Source: Ancylobacter sp. Lp-2
GTDB taxonomy: Bacteria; Pseudomonadota; Alphaproteobacteria; Rhizobiales; Xanthobacteraceae
Assembly (NCBI RefSeq): GCF_020523795.1
Contig: NZ_JAJALI010000002.1
Span: 679,690 to 743,689, forward strand
DNA length: 64,000 bases
Direction: 5' to 3'
Part shown: in pieces, positions 28,105 through 36,576 of the stretch
Numbering within the stretch: the stretch's first letter is position 1
Layout: the number at the start of each line of letters is the position of its first letter
Translations under genes and position numbers: made by a program
The notes under the pieces: model-generated
Databases searched by the model: none
Seen by the model: only the letters and a program-made list of their open reading frames with translations
What the model was told of the DNA's origin: nothing

Positions 28105-29181
28105 TCAGTTCAGCCGCTGGCCGGTCGCCTCGTCGAAGATGTGCAGCTTGGCCGCGTTGCCGCGCACATGCACCTTGTCGCCGACATGGATCTCGGCGTC
28201 ACGCGGGCATTCGATGGTCAGCATGCGGGTGTGGCCGATATCGACATAGGCGTAGGTCTGGCTGCCCAGCCGCTCGGCGACGGCGATCTCGCCGGCGAAC
28301 CACGCCTCGCCGCCTCCGCAGAGCGAAAGATCCTCCGGCCGCACGCCGAGCACGATCGGTTGGCCGTCACGAATCGACGCCTCCTGCTCGAGCGCGATCG
28401 TGCCCCGGAGCACCTCCAGCGCCCTGCCGTCCGCCGACACCGACGCCACGCCCGGCAGCGTGTTCATGGTCGGGCTGCCGATGAAGCGGGCGACGAACAG
28501 GGTCTCCGGCTTGTGATAGAGCTGTAGCGGCGCGCCGATCTGCTCCACATGGCCGGCATTCATCACCACGATGCGGTCGGCGAGCGTCATCGCCTCCACC
28601 TGGTCGTGGGTGACATAGACGGTGGTCGCCTTCATGCGGCTGTGCAGCTTGGCGATCTCCAGCCGCATCTCCACCCGCAGCGCCGCGTCGAGATTGGACA
28701 GCGGCTCGTCGAACAGGAAGGCCGCCGGCTCGCGCACGATGGCGCGGCCCATGGCGACGCGCTGGCGCTGGCCGCCGGAGAGCTGCGACGGGCGGCGCTT
28801 CAGATAGTCCCGCAGCTTGAGGATGTCGGCCGCCTGCCCGACGCGCCGCTCCACCTCATTCTCATTGGCGCCGCGCATCTTGAGGCCGAAGGACATGTTG
28901 TCCTCCACACTCATATGCGGATAGAGCGCGTAGTCCTGGAACACCATGGCGATGTCCCGCTGGGCCGGTGGCAGCGCATTCACCCGCGTGCCGGCGATGA
29001 CCAGATCGCCGCCGGTGATCTCCTCGAGACCGGCGATCATGCGCAGCAGGGTCGACTTGCCGCAGCCGGACGGCCCCACCAGCACCAGGAACTCGCCGCT
29101 CTCGATCTCGATGTCGATGCTGCGGATCACCTGCACGTCGCCATAGGACTTACGCACACCCTTCAGGGCTATGGCCGACAT
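28105..29181 (-). CDS. UgpC/MsmK-type sugar ABC transporter ATPase
   Basis: A 358-residue ABC ATPase with Walker A GPSGCGKSTL, signature LSGGQRQRVAMGRA, Walker B FLFDEPLSNLDA and a C-terminal TOBE domain (about residues 240-350), as in the MalK/UgpC group that energises carbohydrate import. It is divergent from the operon carrying the matching binding protein and two permeases (30962-34024), which has no ATPase of its own. A shared promoter region with a GntR operator candidate links them. Confidence 0.93.
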   Translation of the reverse strand: MSAIALKGVRKSYGDVQVIRSIDIEIESGEFLVLVGPSGCGKSTLLRMIAGLEEITGGDLVIAGTRVNALPPAQRDIAMVFQDYALYPHMSVEDNMSFGLKMRGANENEVERRVGQAADILKLRDYLKRRPSQLSGGQRQRVAMGRAIVREPAAFLFDEPLSNLDAALRVEMRLEIAKLHSRMKATTVYVTHDQVEAMTLADRIVVMNAGHVEQIGAPLQLYHKPETLFVARFIGSPTMNTLPGVASVSADGRALEVLRGTIALEQEASIRDGQPIVLGVRPEDLSLCGGGEAWFAGEIAVAERLGSQTYAYVDIGHTRMLTIECPRDAEIHVGDKVHVRGNAAKLHIFDEATGQRLN

Positions 29182-29226
29182 CGTTTTCCTCCTCGACTTG
29201 CCGTTTCGTGCTTGACTGAATTATCG

Positions 29227-29248
29227 TTATCATTATCGATAATGATAA
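29227..29248. promoter_or_regulatory. 22-bp perfect palindrome, candidate GntR operator
   Basis: The 22 bases from 29227 to 29248 form a perfect palindrome built from TTATCATTATC and its inverse, with a further TTATC half-site just upstream at 29221. It lies between the divergent ATPase gene and the GntR gene. A TTGACT -35-like hexamer at 29212-29217 puts the palindrome over the -10 region of the rightward promoter. This is the expected place for autoregulation and control of both divergent units. The AT-rich block stands out from the surrounding high-GC DNA. Confidence 0.7.
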
Positions 29249-29283
29249 TCTGCCCCTGAGGCAACACGGAACCGGCACGCCCG

Positions 29284-29970
29284 ATGGTGTATTTTTCCAC
29301 CAAATCCCCGAGCAGAGGCGCCAGCAGGCCGCCCAAGGCCAGCGCGGCGTTCAACGCGCTGAAGCGCGACATCATGCTCGGCACGCTGCCGGCCGGCACA
29401 GGCCTCACCGAGCTCGACCTCGCCGCCCACTTCCAGTGCAGCCAGGGCACGGTGCGCGAGGCCCTGCTGCAGTTGCAGGAGGAGGGACTGGTGCGCCGTC
29501 AGGGGCATCGCGGCACCCAGGTGTCCGACTGCACCGAGGACGAGGCGGTCGAAATGTTCCGACTGCGCGACCACATCGAATGCGCCGGCCTGCCGCGCGT
29601 CATGCGCTCGCCCAGTGCATCGCTGATCGATGATCTCAACGCCATGATGGCGCAGATGCTCCAAGCCGCCGATGCCGATGACGAGTTGCTGCTCGCCTCC
29701 ATCGACCGCGACTTCCACCGTCGCATCCTCCAGGACGCCCGGCTGCCGGCGCTCGATCCGATCCTGCACCGCTGCTTGGTGCACAATCACCGCTTCAAGA
29801 TCTCCCGCAGCCGCGGCGTCCGCGACCTGCAGGCAACGGCTCACCGCCATCGCAGCCTGATCGACGCGATCGCCAGCGGCGACATCGCCCGCGCCTCCGC
29901 CGCCATGCGCCGCCACATCGCCACCATCGTCGACTTCGGACCCGACGTGTTTCCGGAGACGCAGCAATGA
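29284..29970 (+). CDS. GntR-family (FadR/FCD) transcriptional regulator
   Basis: A 228-residue repressor-type protein. Residues about 20-85 are the GntR winged helix (TELDLAAHFQCSQGTVREALLQLQEEGLV), followed by an all-helical FCD ligand domain with the metal-binding pattern D-x3-H (IDRDFHRRIL) and later histidines in AHRHRSLIDAI. Ligands are usually small carboxylates or sugar acids. It is the first gene of the carbohydrate operon, next to the 22-bp palindrome, so it probably controls the operon and the divergent ATPase. Confidence 0.9.
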   Translation: MVYFSTKSPSRGASRPPKASAAFNALKRDIMLGTLPAGTGLTELDLAAHFQCSQGTVREALLQLQEEGLVRRQGHRGTQVSDCTEDEAVEMFRLRDHIECAGLPRVMRSPSASLIDDLNAMMAQMLQAADADDELLLASIDRDFHRRILQDARLPALDPILHRCLVHNHRFKISRSRGVRDLQATAHRHRSLIDAIASGDIARASAAMRRHIATIVDFGPDVFPETQQ

Positions 29971-30941
29971 CCCTCGATCCCGGCGTCCTCTCCGCCGACA
30001 TGCGGGCGCTGCTCGACAAGGTCGCCGCCGAAACCGGCCCGCAGCCCGACGCGACGCTGCTGCCGGCGGCGGAGGGCCGCGCCCTCGCCGCTCAGAACAA
30101 CCGGCGCTGGAACGTCAACCTGCCGGAGATGGCTGGTGATCGCGAGGCGATACTCCCCGCCGATGCGGCGCTCAGTTCCGCCGAGGTCCGCCTGCGCATC
30201 CTGACGCCGCACGGAGCCGAGCCCGGCACCCTCCTGTTCGTGCATGGCGGCGGCTTCGCCTTCTGCTCGCCGGCGACGCATGAGCGCTGCGCGCGGGTAC
30301 TGGCGAACGAGGCCCGCATGCGCGTCGTGCTGCCGGATTACCGTCTTGCGCCGGAGAACCCCTATCCCGCCGGCCTGCTCGACACAGTGGCGACGCTGCG
30401 AGCGGTGCTCGCCGGCGCAGTCGAGGGAGCGGAAGGGCCGGTGCTGGTTTCCGGCGATTCCGCCGGCGCCAATCTCGCCCTCGCCGCCATGCTGCACGAG
30501 CAGGCCGCCGGGCAGGATCTGCCGGACGGCGCGCTGCTGTTCTACGGCAACTACACGACCGATCTCACCGGCTCGTCCTATCGCCGCTTCGAGAACGGGC
30601 CGGGCCTCACCACCGCGCGGATGGGCCGCTACTGGGACTGGTATGTCGCCGGGCGCGATCTGGTCGGCGATCCCCTCGCCTGCCCCCTCGCCGCCTCCGA
30701 TGCCGCGCTGGCCGCGTTGCCGCCGCTCTATCTGATGGCGGCGGGCGTCGACCCGCTATTTTCCGACACGGTCGCGCTCGATGCCCGGCTGAAGGCGCTG
30801 GGCCGCGCCGACCGTTTCGACGTCGTGCCCGGCGTCACCCACGGATTCCTGCAGAACACGAACGAACTCGCCGCGGCGCGTGAGGCGCTGAAGGTGGCGG
30901 GCGAGGTCGCAACAACAATCAAGAACCAAGCAAAAATCTGA
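29967..30941 (+). CDS. HSL-type alpha/beta hydrolase (esterase-like)
   Basis: A 324-residue hydrolase of the hormone-sensitive-lipase group: oxyanion motif HGGGF at 93-97, nucleophile elbow GDSAGA with S165, a late Asp (GVDPLF) and His (THGFLQN). Such enzymes cleave short-chain esters. Its start overlaps the GntR stop by 4 bp and it precedes the ABC genes, so it may deacylate an imported acylated sugar or open a sugar lactone; this is inference. It has no signal peptide, so it should act after uptake. Confidence 0.85.
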   Translation: MTLDPGVLSADMRALLDKVAAETGPQPDATLLPAAEGRALAAQNNRRWNVNLPEMAGDREAILPADAALSSAEVRLRILTPHGAEPGTLLFVHGGGFAFCSPATHERCARVLANEARMRVVLPDYRLAPENPYPAGLLDTVATLRAVLAGAVEGAEGPVLVSGDSAGANLALAAMLHEQAAGQDLPDGALLFYGNYTTDLTGSSYRRFENGPGLTTARMGRYWDWYVAGRDLVGDPLACPLAASDAALAALPPLYLMAAGVDPLFSDTVALDARLKALGRADRFDVVPGVTHGFLQNTNELAAAREALKVAGEVATTIKNQAKI

Positions 30942-30961
30942 ACCAATGGAGGAAGCGCATC

Positions 30962-32173
30962 ATGGGACTTCTAAAGAAATTTGCGGCCGGCCTCGCCGTC
31001 GCCGCCACATTCGCCGCCGCGATGGCAACCGGCTCGGCCAACGCTGAGACGGTCCGCTTCTGGTACCACTTCGACAATCCGGCCAATCCGATGTCGGAGC
31101 TGGTGGCGAAGTTCGAGAAGGCCAATCCGGGGATCAAGGTCGAGGCCGAGAACGTTCCCTGGAACAGCTATTACGACAATCTCTACACCGCGCTGATCGG
31201 CGGCAACGCGCCGGACGCGGCGATGGTGAAGCTGTTCGCGCAGCCGCGTCTCGTCGAGATGGGCGCGCTCGAGCCGCTGGGCGATCGCATCAATGCCTGG
31301 CCCGGCAAGGCCGACCTGCTCGACAACCTGCTGGAGCTGAACAAGGGCCCGGACGGCACGCAGTACTACCTGCCTGTCCAGTATGTCGTCCTGTACCTCT
31401 ACTACCGCACCGACATGTTCGCCGCCGCCGGCCTCAAGCCACCAGCGACCTGCGAAGATTTCCGCGACGCGGCGATCAAGCTGACCAAGGCGCCGGATGT
31501 CTATGGCTTCGGCCTGCGCGGCGGCAAGGGCGGCTGGGACCAGTGGGGCGCCTTCGTGTTCTCGCAGGGCGGCGCGCTCAAGCCGGGCGGGCTGACCAAC
31601 CCGCAGGCGGTCGCCGCCAACCAGTGGGTGATCGACCTGTTCCGCAAGGACAAGGTGATCCCGCCCTCGGCGCCGAATGACGGCTTCCAGGAGATCATCG
31701 GCGCCTTCAAGGCCGGCAAGACCGCGATGACCATCCACCACATCGGCTCGTCCAAGGATCTCGTGGCGGCGCTCGGCGACAAGGTGTCGGCGGTGCCGGT
31801 GCCGAAATGCGGCGACGGTCGCTGGACCTCCTATGGCGATGAATCGCTGGCGGTGTTCTCCGCCTCGCCGCACAAGGACGCGGCGTGGAAGTGGATCTCC
31901 TTCCTTGCGGAAGGGCAGAACAACGTCGCCTTCAACAGCGCCACCGGTCAGATGACGGTGACCAAGAGCGGCGCCAAGGACTGGAAGCTGCATGAGCGCC
32001 GTTTCGTCGACGCCACGGTAGAGTCCCTGCCCTTTGCGCATGTGCTGCCGCAGAACGCCGCCACCTCGGAGTTCGTGAACACCGCCTGGCAGACCGCCAT
32101 GCAGCGGGCCCTGACCGGGCAGATCTCCTCGCAGCAGATGATGGAAGAGCTGAACGCACTCGTCGCGCAGTGA
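30962..32173 (+). CDS. sugar ABC transporter solute-binding protein
   Basis: A 403-residue periplasmic binding protein of the UgpB/MalE-like type. The signal peptide is clear (cleavage after GSANA near residue 28), and the mature start TVRFWYHFDNP followed by FEKANPGIKVE is typical of this group. It captures the substrate for the two permeases downstream. The exact sugar, which could be glycerol-phosphate-like, a disaccharide or a polyol, is not evident. An intercistronic hairpin follows, which may raise its expression over the permeases. Confidence 0.92.
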   Translation: MGLLKKFAAGLAVAATFAAAMATGSANAETVRFWYHFDNPANPMSELVAKFEKANPGIKVEAENVPWNSYYDNLYTALIGGNAPDAAMVKLFAQPRLVEMGALEPLGDRINAWPGKADLLDNLLELNKGPDGTQYYLPVQYVVLYLYYRTDMFAAAGLKPPATCEDFRDAAIKLTKAPDVYGFGLRGGKGGWDQWGAFVFSQGGALKPGGLTNPQAVAANQWVIDLFRKDKVIPPSAPNDGFQEIIGAFKAGKTAMTIHHIGSSKDLVAALGDKVSAVPVPKCGDGRWTSYGDESLAVFSASPHKDAAWKWISFLAEGQNNVAFNSATGQMTVTKSGAKDWKLHERRFVDATVESLPFAHVLPQNAATSEFVNTAWQTAMQRALTGQISSQQMMEELNALVAQ

Positions 32174-32214
32174 TCCCCCGGGTTCGGCCCCACGCCGACG
32201 CCCCGTGATGCATC

Positions 32215-32239
32215 AGGTTCCGGCCGGTGGCCGGAACCT
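32215..32239 (+). repeat. intercistronic hairpin after binding-protein gene
   Basis: Perfect 11-bp arms AGGTTCCGGCC / GGCCGGAACCT with a 3-nt loop in the 97-bp gap between the binding-protein gene and the first permease. No T tract follows. Such hairpins typically block 3' exonucleases and stabilise the upstream binding-protein message; partial termination is also possible. Confidence 0.65.
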
Positions 32240-32270
32240 CTCTCCACGCGCGACAGCCACGGAATTCAGT

Positions 32271-33194
32271 ATGTCGATCGTCACCCCCACACGCGCTGCC
32301 GAAAGCCCCGGCCCCTTCTGGCGCCGGGCGCATCTCACCCCCTATTGGCTGCTGGCGCCGGCCGTGGTGGTGACCGCCGTCATCGTCTTCCTGCCGATGG
32401 CGCAAGCCGTGATCACCAGCTTCTACGACCTGATCCTGTTCCGGCCGAATGCCAGCCGCTTCGTCGGGTTCGGCAACTACATCAAGCTGTTCAGCGACCC
32501 GGTGTTCTGGACCGCGCTGTGGAACACCGTGATCTGGATCGGCCTCACCGTGCCGCTGCAGATGGGGCTCGGCCTCGTCACCGCTATCCTGCTGAACCGC
32601 GAATTCCCCTGGCGCAGCGTCGCCCGCGCGCTGATCATCATTCCCTGGGCGCTGCCCAGCGTGGTGATCGCGCTGATGTGGCGCTGGATCTACGATCCCA
32701 ATACCGGCGTGCTCAACGATCTGCTGATCTATCTCTCGGTCGTGCAGGGCGCCGTGCCGTGGCTGGCCGACCCGCATCTCGCGCTCTATGCGGTGATCGC
32801 CACGCTCACCTGGCAGGGTTTCCCCTTCTTCGCGGTGATGATCCTCGCCGGTCTGCAGGGCATCCCCAAGAGCCAGTATGAAGCCGCTTCGCTCGACGGC
32901 GCCTCGTCCTGGCGGCAGTTCCTGCACATCACCCTGCCCGGCATCATGCCGGTGCTCGCCACCGCCGGCCTGCTGCGGGTGATCTGGGTAGCGAACTCGA
33001 TGGACGTCATCTTCGTGATGACCGGCGGCGGGCCCGGCTACTCCACCCACACTCTGCCGCTCTACGCCTTCATCAAGGCGCGGCAGAACCTCGATTTCGG
33101 CTACGGCACCGCCATCGCCGTCACCTTCACCATCCTGCTCGGCAGCTTCGTCGCCGTCTATCTGGCCCGCACCATGCGCGAGGTGGAGAAATGA
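32271..33194 (+). CDS. sugar ABC transporter permease (UgpA/MalF type)
   Basis: A 307-residue inner-membrane permease with six predicted helices and the EAA-loop EAASLDGASSWRQFLHITLPG that docks on the ATPase. It forms the channel with the next gene's product. The frame is open from 32205, but the ATG at 32271 yields the usual short cytoplasmic N-terminus before the first helix (YWLLAPAVVVTAVIVF). It overlaps the second permease by 4 bp. Confidence 0.92.
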   Translation: MSIVTPTRAAESPGPFWRRAHLTPYWLLAPAVVVTAVIVFLPMAQAVITSFYDLILFRPNASRFVGFGNYIKLFSDPVFWTALWNTVIWIGLTVPLQMGLGLVTAILLNREFPWRSVARALIIIPWALPSVVIALMWRWIYDPNTGVLNDLLIYLSVVQGAVPWLADPHLALYAVIATLTWQGFPFFAVMILAGLQGIPKSQYEAASLDGASSWRQFLHITLPGIMPVLATAGLLRVIWVANSMDVIFVMTGGGPGYSTHTLPLYAFIKARQNLDFGYGTAIAVTFTILLGSFVAVYLARTMREVEK

Positions 33195-34024
33195 ACAAGC
33201 CCTCGACGCTGCGCCGCATTCTCACCACCGACCTGCCGGTGGCGCTGATCGTGCTGTTCGCCATGGCGCCCTTCGCCTGGATGATCCTGACCTCGCTGAC
33301 CCCCTCGGCGCAGATCGTCTCCAGTGGTGTCTCGCTGTCGCCGGCCGGCTGGAGCCTCGACAATTACTGGCGGCTGCTCGGGCAGACCTCCTTCCTCACC
33401 AACATGCTGCACAGCCTGATCATCGCCACCGGCACCATGGTGCTCGGCCTGGTGGTGGCGGTCGCCGCCGCCTATGCCTTCTCGCGCTTCCGCTTCCCCG
33501 GCCGGCGGTTGCTGATGCTGCAATTCCTGCTCATCAACATGTTCCCGGTGGTGCTGCTGATCCTGCCGCTCTTCGTGCTGATGCGGCGCTTCGGGCTGCT
33601 CGACACCCATTTCGCGCTGATCCTCGCCAATTCGACTGTCGCCATTCCGTTCGCGGTGTGGATGCTGACCAGCTATGTCGGCGCCATCCCGAAGAGCCTC
33701 GACGAGGCGGCGATGACCGATGGCTGCTCGCGGCTCACCACGCTGCGCCGGATCGTGCTGCCGCTGATGGTGCCGGGCATCATCTCCACCGGCATCTACA
33801 TCTTCATCACCGCCTGGAACGAATATCTCTACGCGCTGACGCTGGGCGGGCGGAACGTGCGCCCGGTCACCGTCGCGATCCAGACGCTGATCGGTGAGTA
33901 CCAGATTGAATGGGGCCTGCTCGCCGCCGGCGCGGTGGTCGGCGCCCTCCCCGCCACCTTGCTCTTCCTCTTCGTCCAGCGCCACCTCATCGGCGGCATG
34001 ACCCAGGGCGCCGTGAAGGGCTGA
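33191..34024 (+). CDS. sugar ABC transporter permease (UgpE/MalG type)
   Basis: A 277-residue permease with six helices and the EAA loop EAAMTDGCSRLTTLRRIVLPLMVPG. The start overlaps the preceding permease stop in ATGA, indicating translational coupling and 1:1 assembly. The C-terminus ends QRHLIGGMTQGAVKG, the family's standard finish. It works with the divergent UgpC-type ATPase. Confidence 0.92.
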   Translation: MNKPSTLRRILTTDLPVALIVLFAMAPFAWMILTSLTPSAQIVSSGVSLSPAGWSLDNYWRLLGQTSFLTNMLHSLIIATGTMVLGLVVAVAAAYAFSRFRFPGRRLLMLQFLLINMFPVVLLILPLFVLMRRFGLLDTHFALILANSTVAIPFAVWMLTSYVGAIPKSLDEAAMTDGCSRLTTLRRIVLPLMVPGIISTGIYIFITAWNEYLYALTLGGRNVRPVTVAIQTLIGEYQIEWGLLAAGAVVGALPATLLFLFVQRHLIGGMTQGAVKG

Positions 34025-34080
34025 CGCAACACCCCCGCCGCCGCAATCTCGCGACGCGGGCTCGACCGAGGACGTCTGCA

Positions 34081-34962
34081 ATGAACCCGATAGGGTTGAT
34101 CTCCATGCAATATGCCCGGCCCTTCACGGCCGAGCATTTCCCGCTCTTCGCCCGCATGCGCGACCACGGCTACGATTTCGTCGAGCTGCTGGTGCCCGAG
34201 GTCGGCGAGATCGATGCCAAGGTGGCCCGCAAGGCGCTCGACGAGGCCGGGCTCGATGTGGTGCTCGCCGCGCGTGTCAATCTCCAGCGCAACCTCTCCT
34301 CCGCCGAGGCGGACGCGCACCGGGCCGGCATCGACTACCTGAAATACACCGTCGACCAGGCGGTGGCGCTCGGCGCGAAGATCGTCGGTGGCCCGCTCAC
34401 CGGCAACCCGCTGGTGTTCGCCGGCCGGCCGCCGCAGCCGGTGGCGGAGGAGGAACGCCTCGCCCGCAAGCAGCGCTGCGTCGACGGACTGCGCGAGGCC
34501 GGCGACTACGCAGCGAAGCACGGCATCCTGCTCGCCGTCGAGCCGCTGAACCGCTTCGAAAGCGACGTGCTGTGCACCACCCAGCAGGCGATCGAGCTAC
34601 TGGATGCCGTCGATCACCCCGCCATCCAGCTGATGCTCGACACCTTCCACATGCACATGGAAGAGAGCTCGATCCCGGAAGCGATCCGCCTCGCCGCCGG
34701 CCGTGTGGTGCATTTCCAGGCCAACGAGAACCATCGCGGCTTCCCCGGCACCGGCGCCACCGACTGGGTGGCGGTGTGCCGCGCGCTGCACGAGATCGGC
34801 TATGCCGGCCCGATCTCGCTGGAGCCGTTCCGCCGCCGCGACGACCGCTTCGGCGTGCCCTTCGCGCAGTGGCGCGCCCCGCATGAGGACGAGAGCGACC
34901 GCCTCTCGGCCAGCGTCGCCTTCATGAAGTCCCACATCACCCTCACGGAATACCGTCGATGA
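34081..34962 (+). CDS. sugar isomerase/epimerase (xylose-isomerase-like TIM barrel)
   Basis: A 293-residue TIM-barrel protein of the tagatose/psicose 3-epimerase and hydroxypyruvate-isomerase group. The metal ligands expected for the family are visible: E154 in AVEPLNRFE, D187 in LMLDTFHMHMEE, a His near 211 and E248 in ISLEPF. It probably interconverts ketoses or keto-sugar intermediates made by the neighbouring dehydrogenase. Its substrate is unassigned. The start ATG at 34081 is 56 nt after the permease; the stop overlaps the next gene by 4 bp. Confidence 0.85.
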   Translation: MNPIGLISMQYARPFTAEHFPLFARMRDHGYDFVELLVPEVGEIDAKVARKALDEAGLDVVLAARVNLQRNLSSAEADAHRAGIDYLKYTVDQAVALGAKIVGGPLTGNPLVFAGRPPQPVAEEERLARKQRCVDGLREAGDYAAKHGILLAVEPLNRFESDVLCTTQQAIELLDAVDHPAIQLMLDTFHMHMEESSIPEAIRLAAGRVVHFQANENHRGFPGTGATDWVAVCRALHEIGYAGPISLEPFRRRDDRFGVPFAQWRAPHEDESDRLSASVAFMKSHITLTEYRR

Positions 34963-35954
34963 CCCTCAATATCGGTTGGATCGGCTGCGGCATCCACGCC
35001 ACCCAGATGCTGCTGCCGCAACTCGTCCGCCATGACGTGAAGCTCACCGCGCTGTGCGACATCGACGGCGCCCGCCTCACCGATGCCGGCCGGCAGTTCG
35101 GCGTGACGAACCTCACCAGCGATGTCGAGACGCTGCTGGCCACCCCCGGCCTCGACGCTGTGGGCATGGCTGTTGGTCCCGACCAGCACCTCGCCTTCGG
35201 CAAGAAGGCGCTGGAGCGCGGGCTCGGCGTCTTCATGGAGAAGCCGCCGTCGGGCACCGCCGCCGGCGCGCGCGAGCTGCTCGCCGCCTCGGAGAAGGCG
35301 AAGAAGCCGCTGCTGGTCGGCTTCATGAAGCGCTATTCGGTCGGCAACAAGATGGCCGCGAACATCGTGCGGTCCGGCCGCTTCGGCGACGTGCTGGGCA
35401 TTACCGGCTACTACATGACCGCGCCGGGATACTTCGTCGGTAACGTCGACTATACCGGCTTCTTCCTGCACCACTGCGTGCATTACATGGATCTCGTCTC
35501 CTTCCTGGTCTCGCCGGTGAAGACGATTTCCGCACGGAAGGTCGAGAAGACCCCCGGCCGGGTGCTGTTCCATGTCGGCTTCGAGTTCGAATGCGGGGCG
35601 ATCGGCAACATTGCCATGGGTACCATCCAGTCGCGCGGCACGCCGGTGGAGCGGATCGAACTGATGGGCGACCATCAGCGCATCGAGGTCGAGGACGTCA
35701 TCGAGATCCGCTGGCACCGCAACCCGCCCTTCAAGATCGCCGATCCGGCCGCCACCCTCGCCGACGACGTGGATTCCCTCACCTGGAAGCCGAACTTCAC
35801 CGCCGCGGCGAATGAGGATCCGAAGGGCTATCACTCGCTGCTCGCCGACGTGGTGCCGGCACTGGCGGGGATTGAGACGGCGGCGCCGACCATCGCCGAC
35901 GGCGTCATCGCCATGGAGCGGCTGGAGACGCTGCGGCGCGAGCTGGCGCTCTGA
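34959..35954 (+). CDS. Gfo/Idh/MocA-family oxidoreductase
   Basis: A 331-residue NAD(P)-dependent dehydrogenase. The N-terminal Rossmann motif is IGWIGCGIHATQ, the EKP signature appears as MEKPPSGT, and a catalytic-type histidine lies in HHCVHYMD. The family oxidises sugars or polyols such as inositols, 1,5-anhydro sugars or glucosides. Coupled to the epimerase by ATGA overlap, it probably carries out the first oxidation of the imported compound. It is the last gene of the operon and a terminator-like hairpin follows. Confidence 0.88.
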   Translation: MTLNIGWIGCGIHATQMLLPQLVRHDVKLTALCDIDGARLTDAGRQFGVTNLTSDVETLLATPGLDAVGMAVGPDQHLAFGKKALERGLGVFMEKPPSGTAAGARELLAASEKAKKPLLVGFMKRYSVGNKMAANIVRSGRFGDVLGITGYYMTAPGYFVGNVDYTGFFLHHCVHYMDLVSFLVSPVKTISARKVEKTPGRVLFHVGFEFECGAIGNIAMGTIQSRGTPVERIELMGDHQRIEVEDVIEIRWHRNPPFKIADPAATLADDVDSLTWKPNFTAAANEDPKGYHSLLADVVPALAGIETAAPTIADGVIAMERLETLRRELAL

Positions 35955-35961
35955 GAGGAGC

Positions 35962-35987
35962 GGAGCGCTCCCGTTCGGGGGCGCTCC
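35962..35987 (+). terminator. terminator of the carbohydrate operon
   Basis: Arms GGAGCGCTCCCG (35962-35973) and CGGGGGCGCTCC (35976-35987) pair over 12 bp with one mismatch and a 2-nt loop, followed by TTCC. It begins 8 bp after the stop of the dehydrogenase gene. Confidence 0.6.
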
Positions 35988-36142
35988 TTCCGGCCTGCCG
36001 GCAGATTACCTAGCGTCAGATCACTTGAGACATGCGACAAAGACGGCGCGCCGGCCGGCACCTGAAGGCGAGACCGCGCCCGGGCAATCGTGCCTGGGCA
36101 AAATCGCGGCCGCCACCGTCCCGAGCCGAGAGTGAACGTCGC

Positions 36143-36310
36143 TCATGCCGGCAGTACGAAACTCGCCGGCGGCATTGGAAGCTCGGGTCCAGTGTTCAGT
36201 CCCGGCATCTGGTGGATCGGATCGAGGATGAAACGATCCGGCTCTGAGGTTCGGACTTTGCAGATGTATTCCTAGGGCGTCAGGCCAGCGAAAGAGCCGC
36301 AAGATCGCCT
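36143..36310 (-). pseudogene. IS481-type transposase relic (C-terminal tail)
   Basis: On the reverse strand this stretch reads as the characteristic C-terminal end of IS481-like transposases: an AGLTP segment, then EYICKV, TSEPDRFILDP and IHQMPGLNT. The expected tyrosine codon between LTP and EYI is a TAG stop (36272-36274), and the frame runs past the usual NT terminus to a TGA at 36143-36145. No catalytic domain or inverted repeats remain. The rest of the 620-bp gene-free stretch 35955-36576 holds only two terminators. The relic marks past insertion activity beside the Hint gene. Confidence 0.65.
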
Positions 36311-36428
36311 TGCGTGGCGAGATGTACCCGTTGCTCCCGCCAGCAAGGGAGTATCTGGAGCCTCCGGCCGGCAAAAAGCGGTCAGGATGCCGGCCATTTG
36401 ATCGACTTGGCGATTGAAGCCAAATGCA

Positions 36429-36475
36429 AAAAGCCCAGCGAGGGAGAGACATCGCGTCTTCCTCGCCGGGCTTTT
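36429..36475. terminator. terminator of the Hint-domain gene
   Basis: AAAAGCCCAGCGAGG (36429-36443) and CCTCGCCGGGCTTTT (36461-36475) pair over 15 bp with one mismatch around a 17-nt loop. A-rich and T-rich ends on the two sides make it an intrinsic terminator readable from either strand. It lies about 100 bp past the stop of the reverse-strand Hint gene. Confidence 0.7.
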
Positions 36476-36576
36476 GTCGTTCTGGGTACAAGGAGGACGG
36501 CCGCCTGGGCAGCGGCCATCCTCGGAACTGGCGCGGCGGCGCCATTACGCTCCGCCGCCCATGTGCTCCGGTCCGA

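Noticed and set aside
36021..36545. A 174-codon reverse frame in the gap after the carbohydrate operon.
   Set aside because: Crosses a terminator hairpin and a transposase relic in another frame; no domain or ribosome-binding site.
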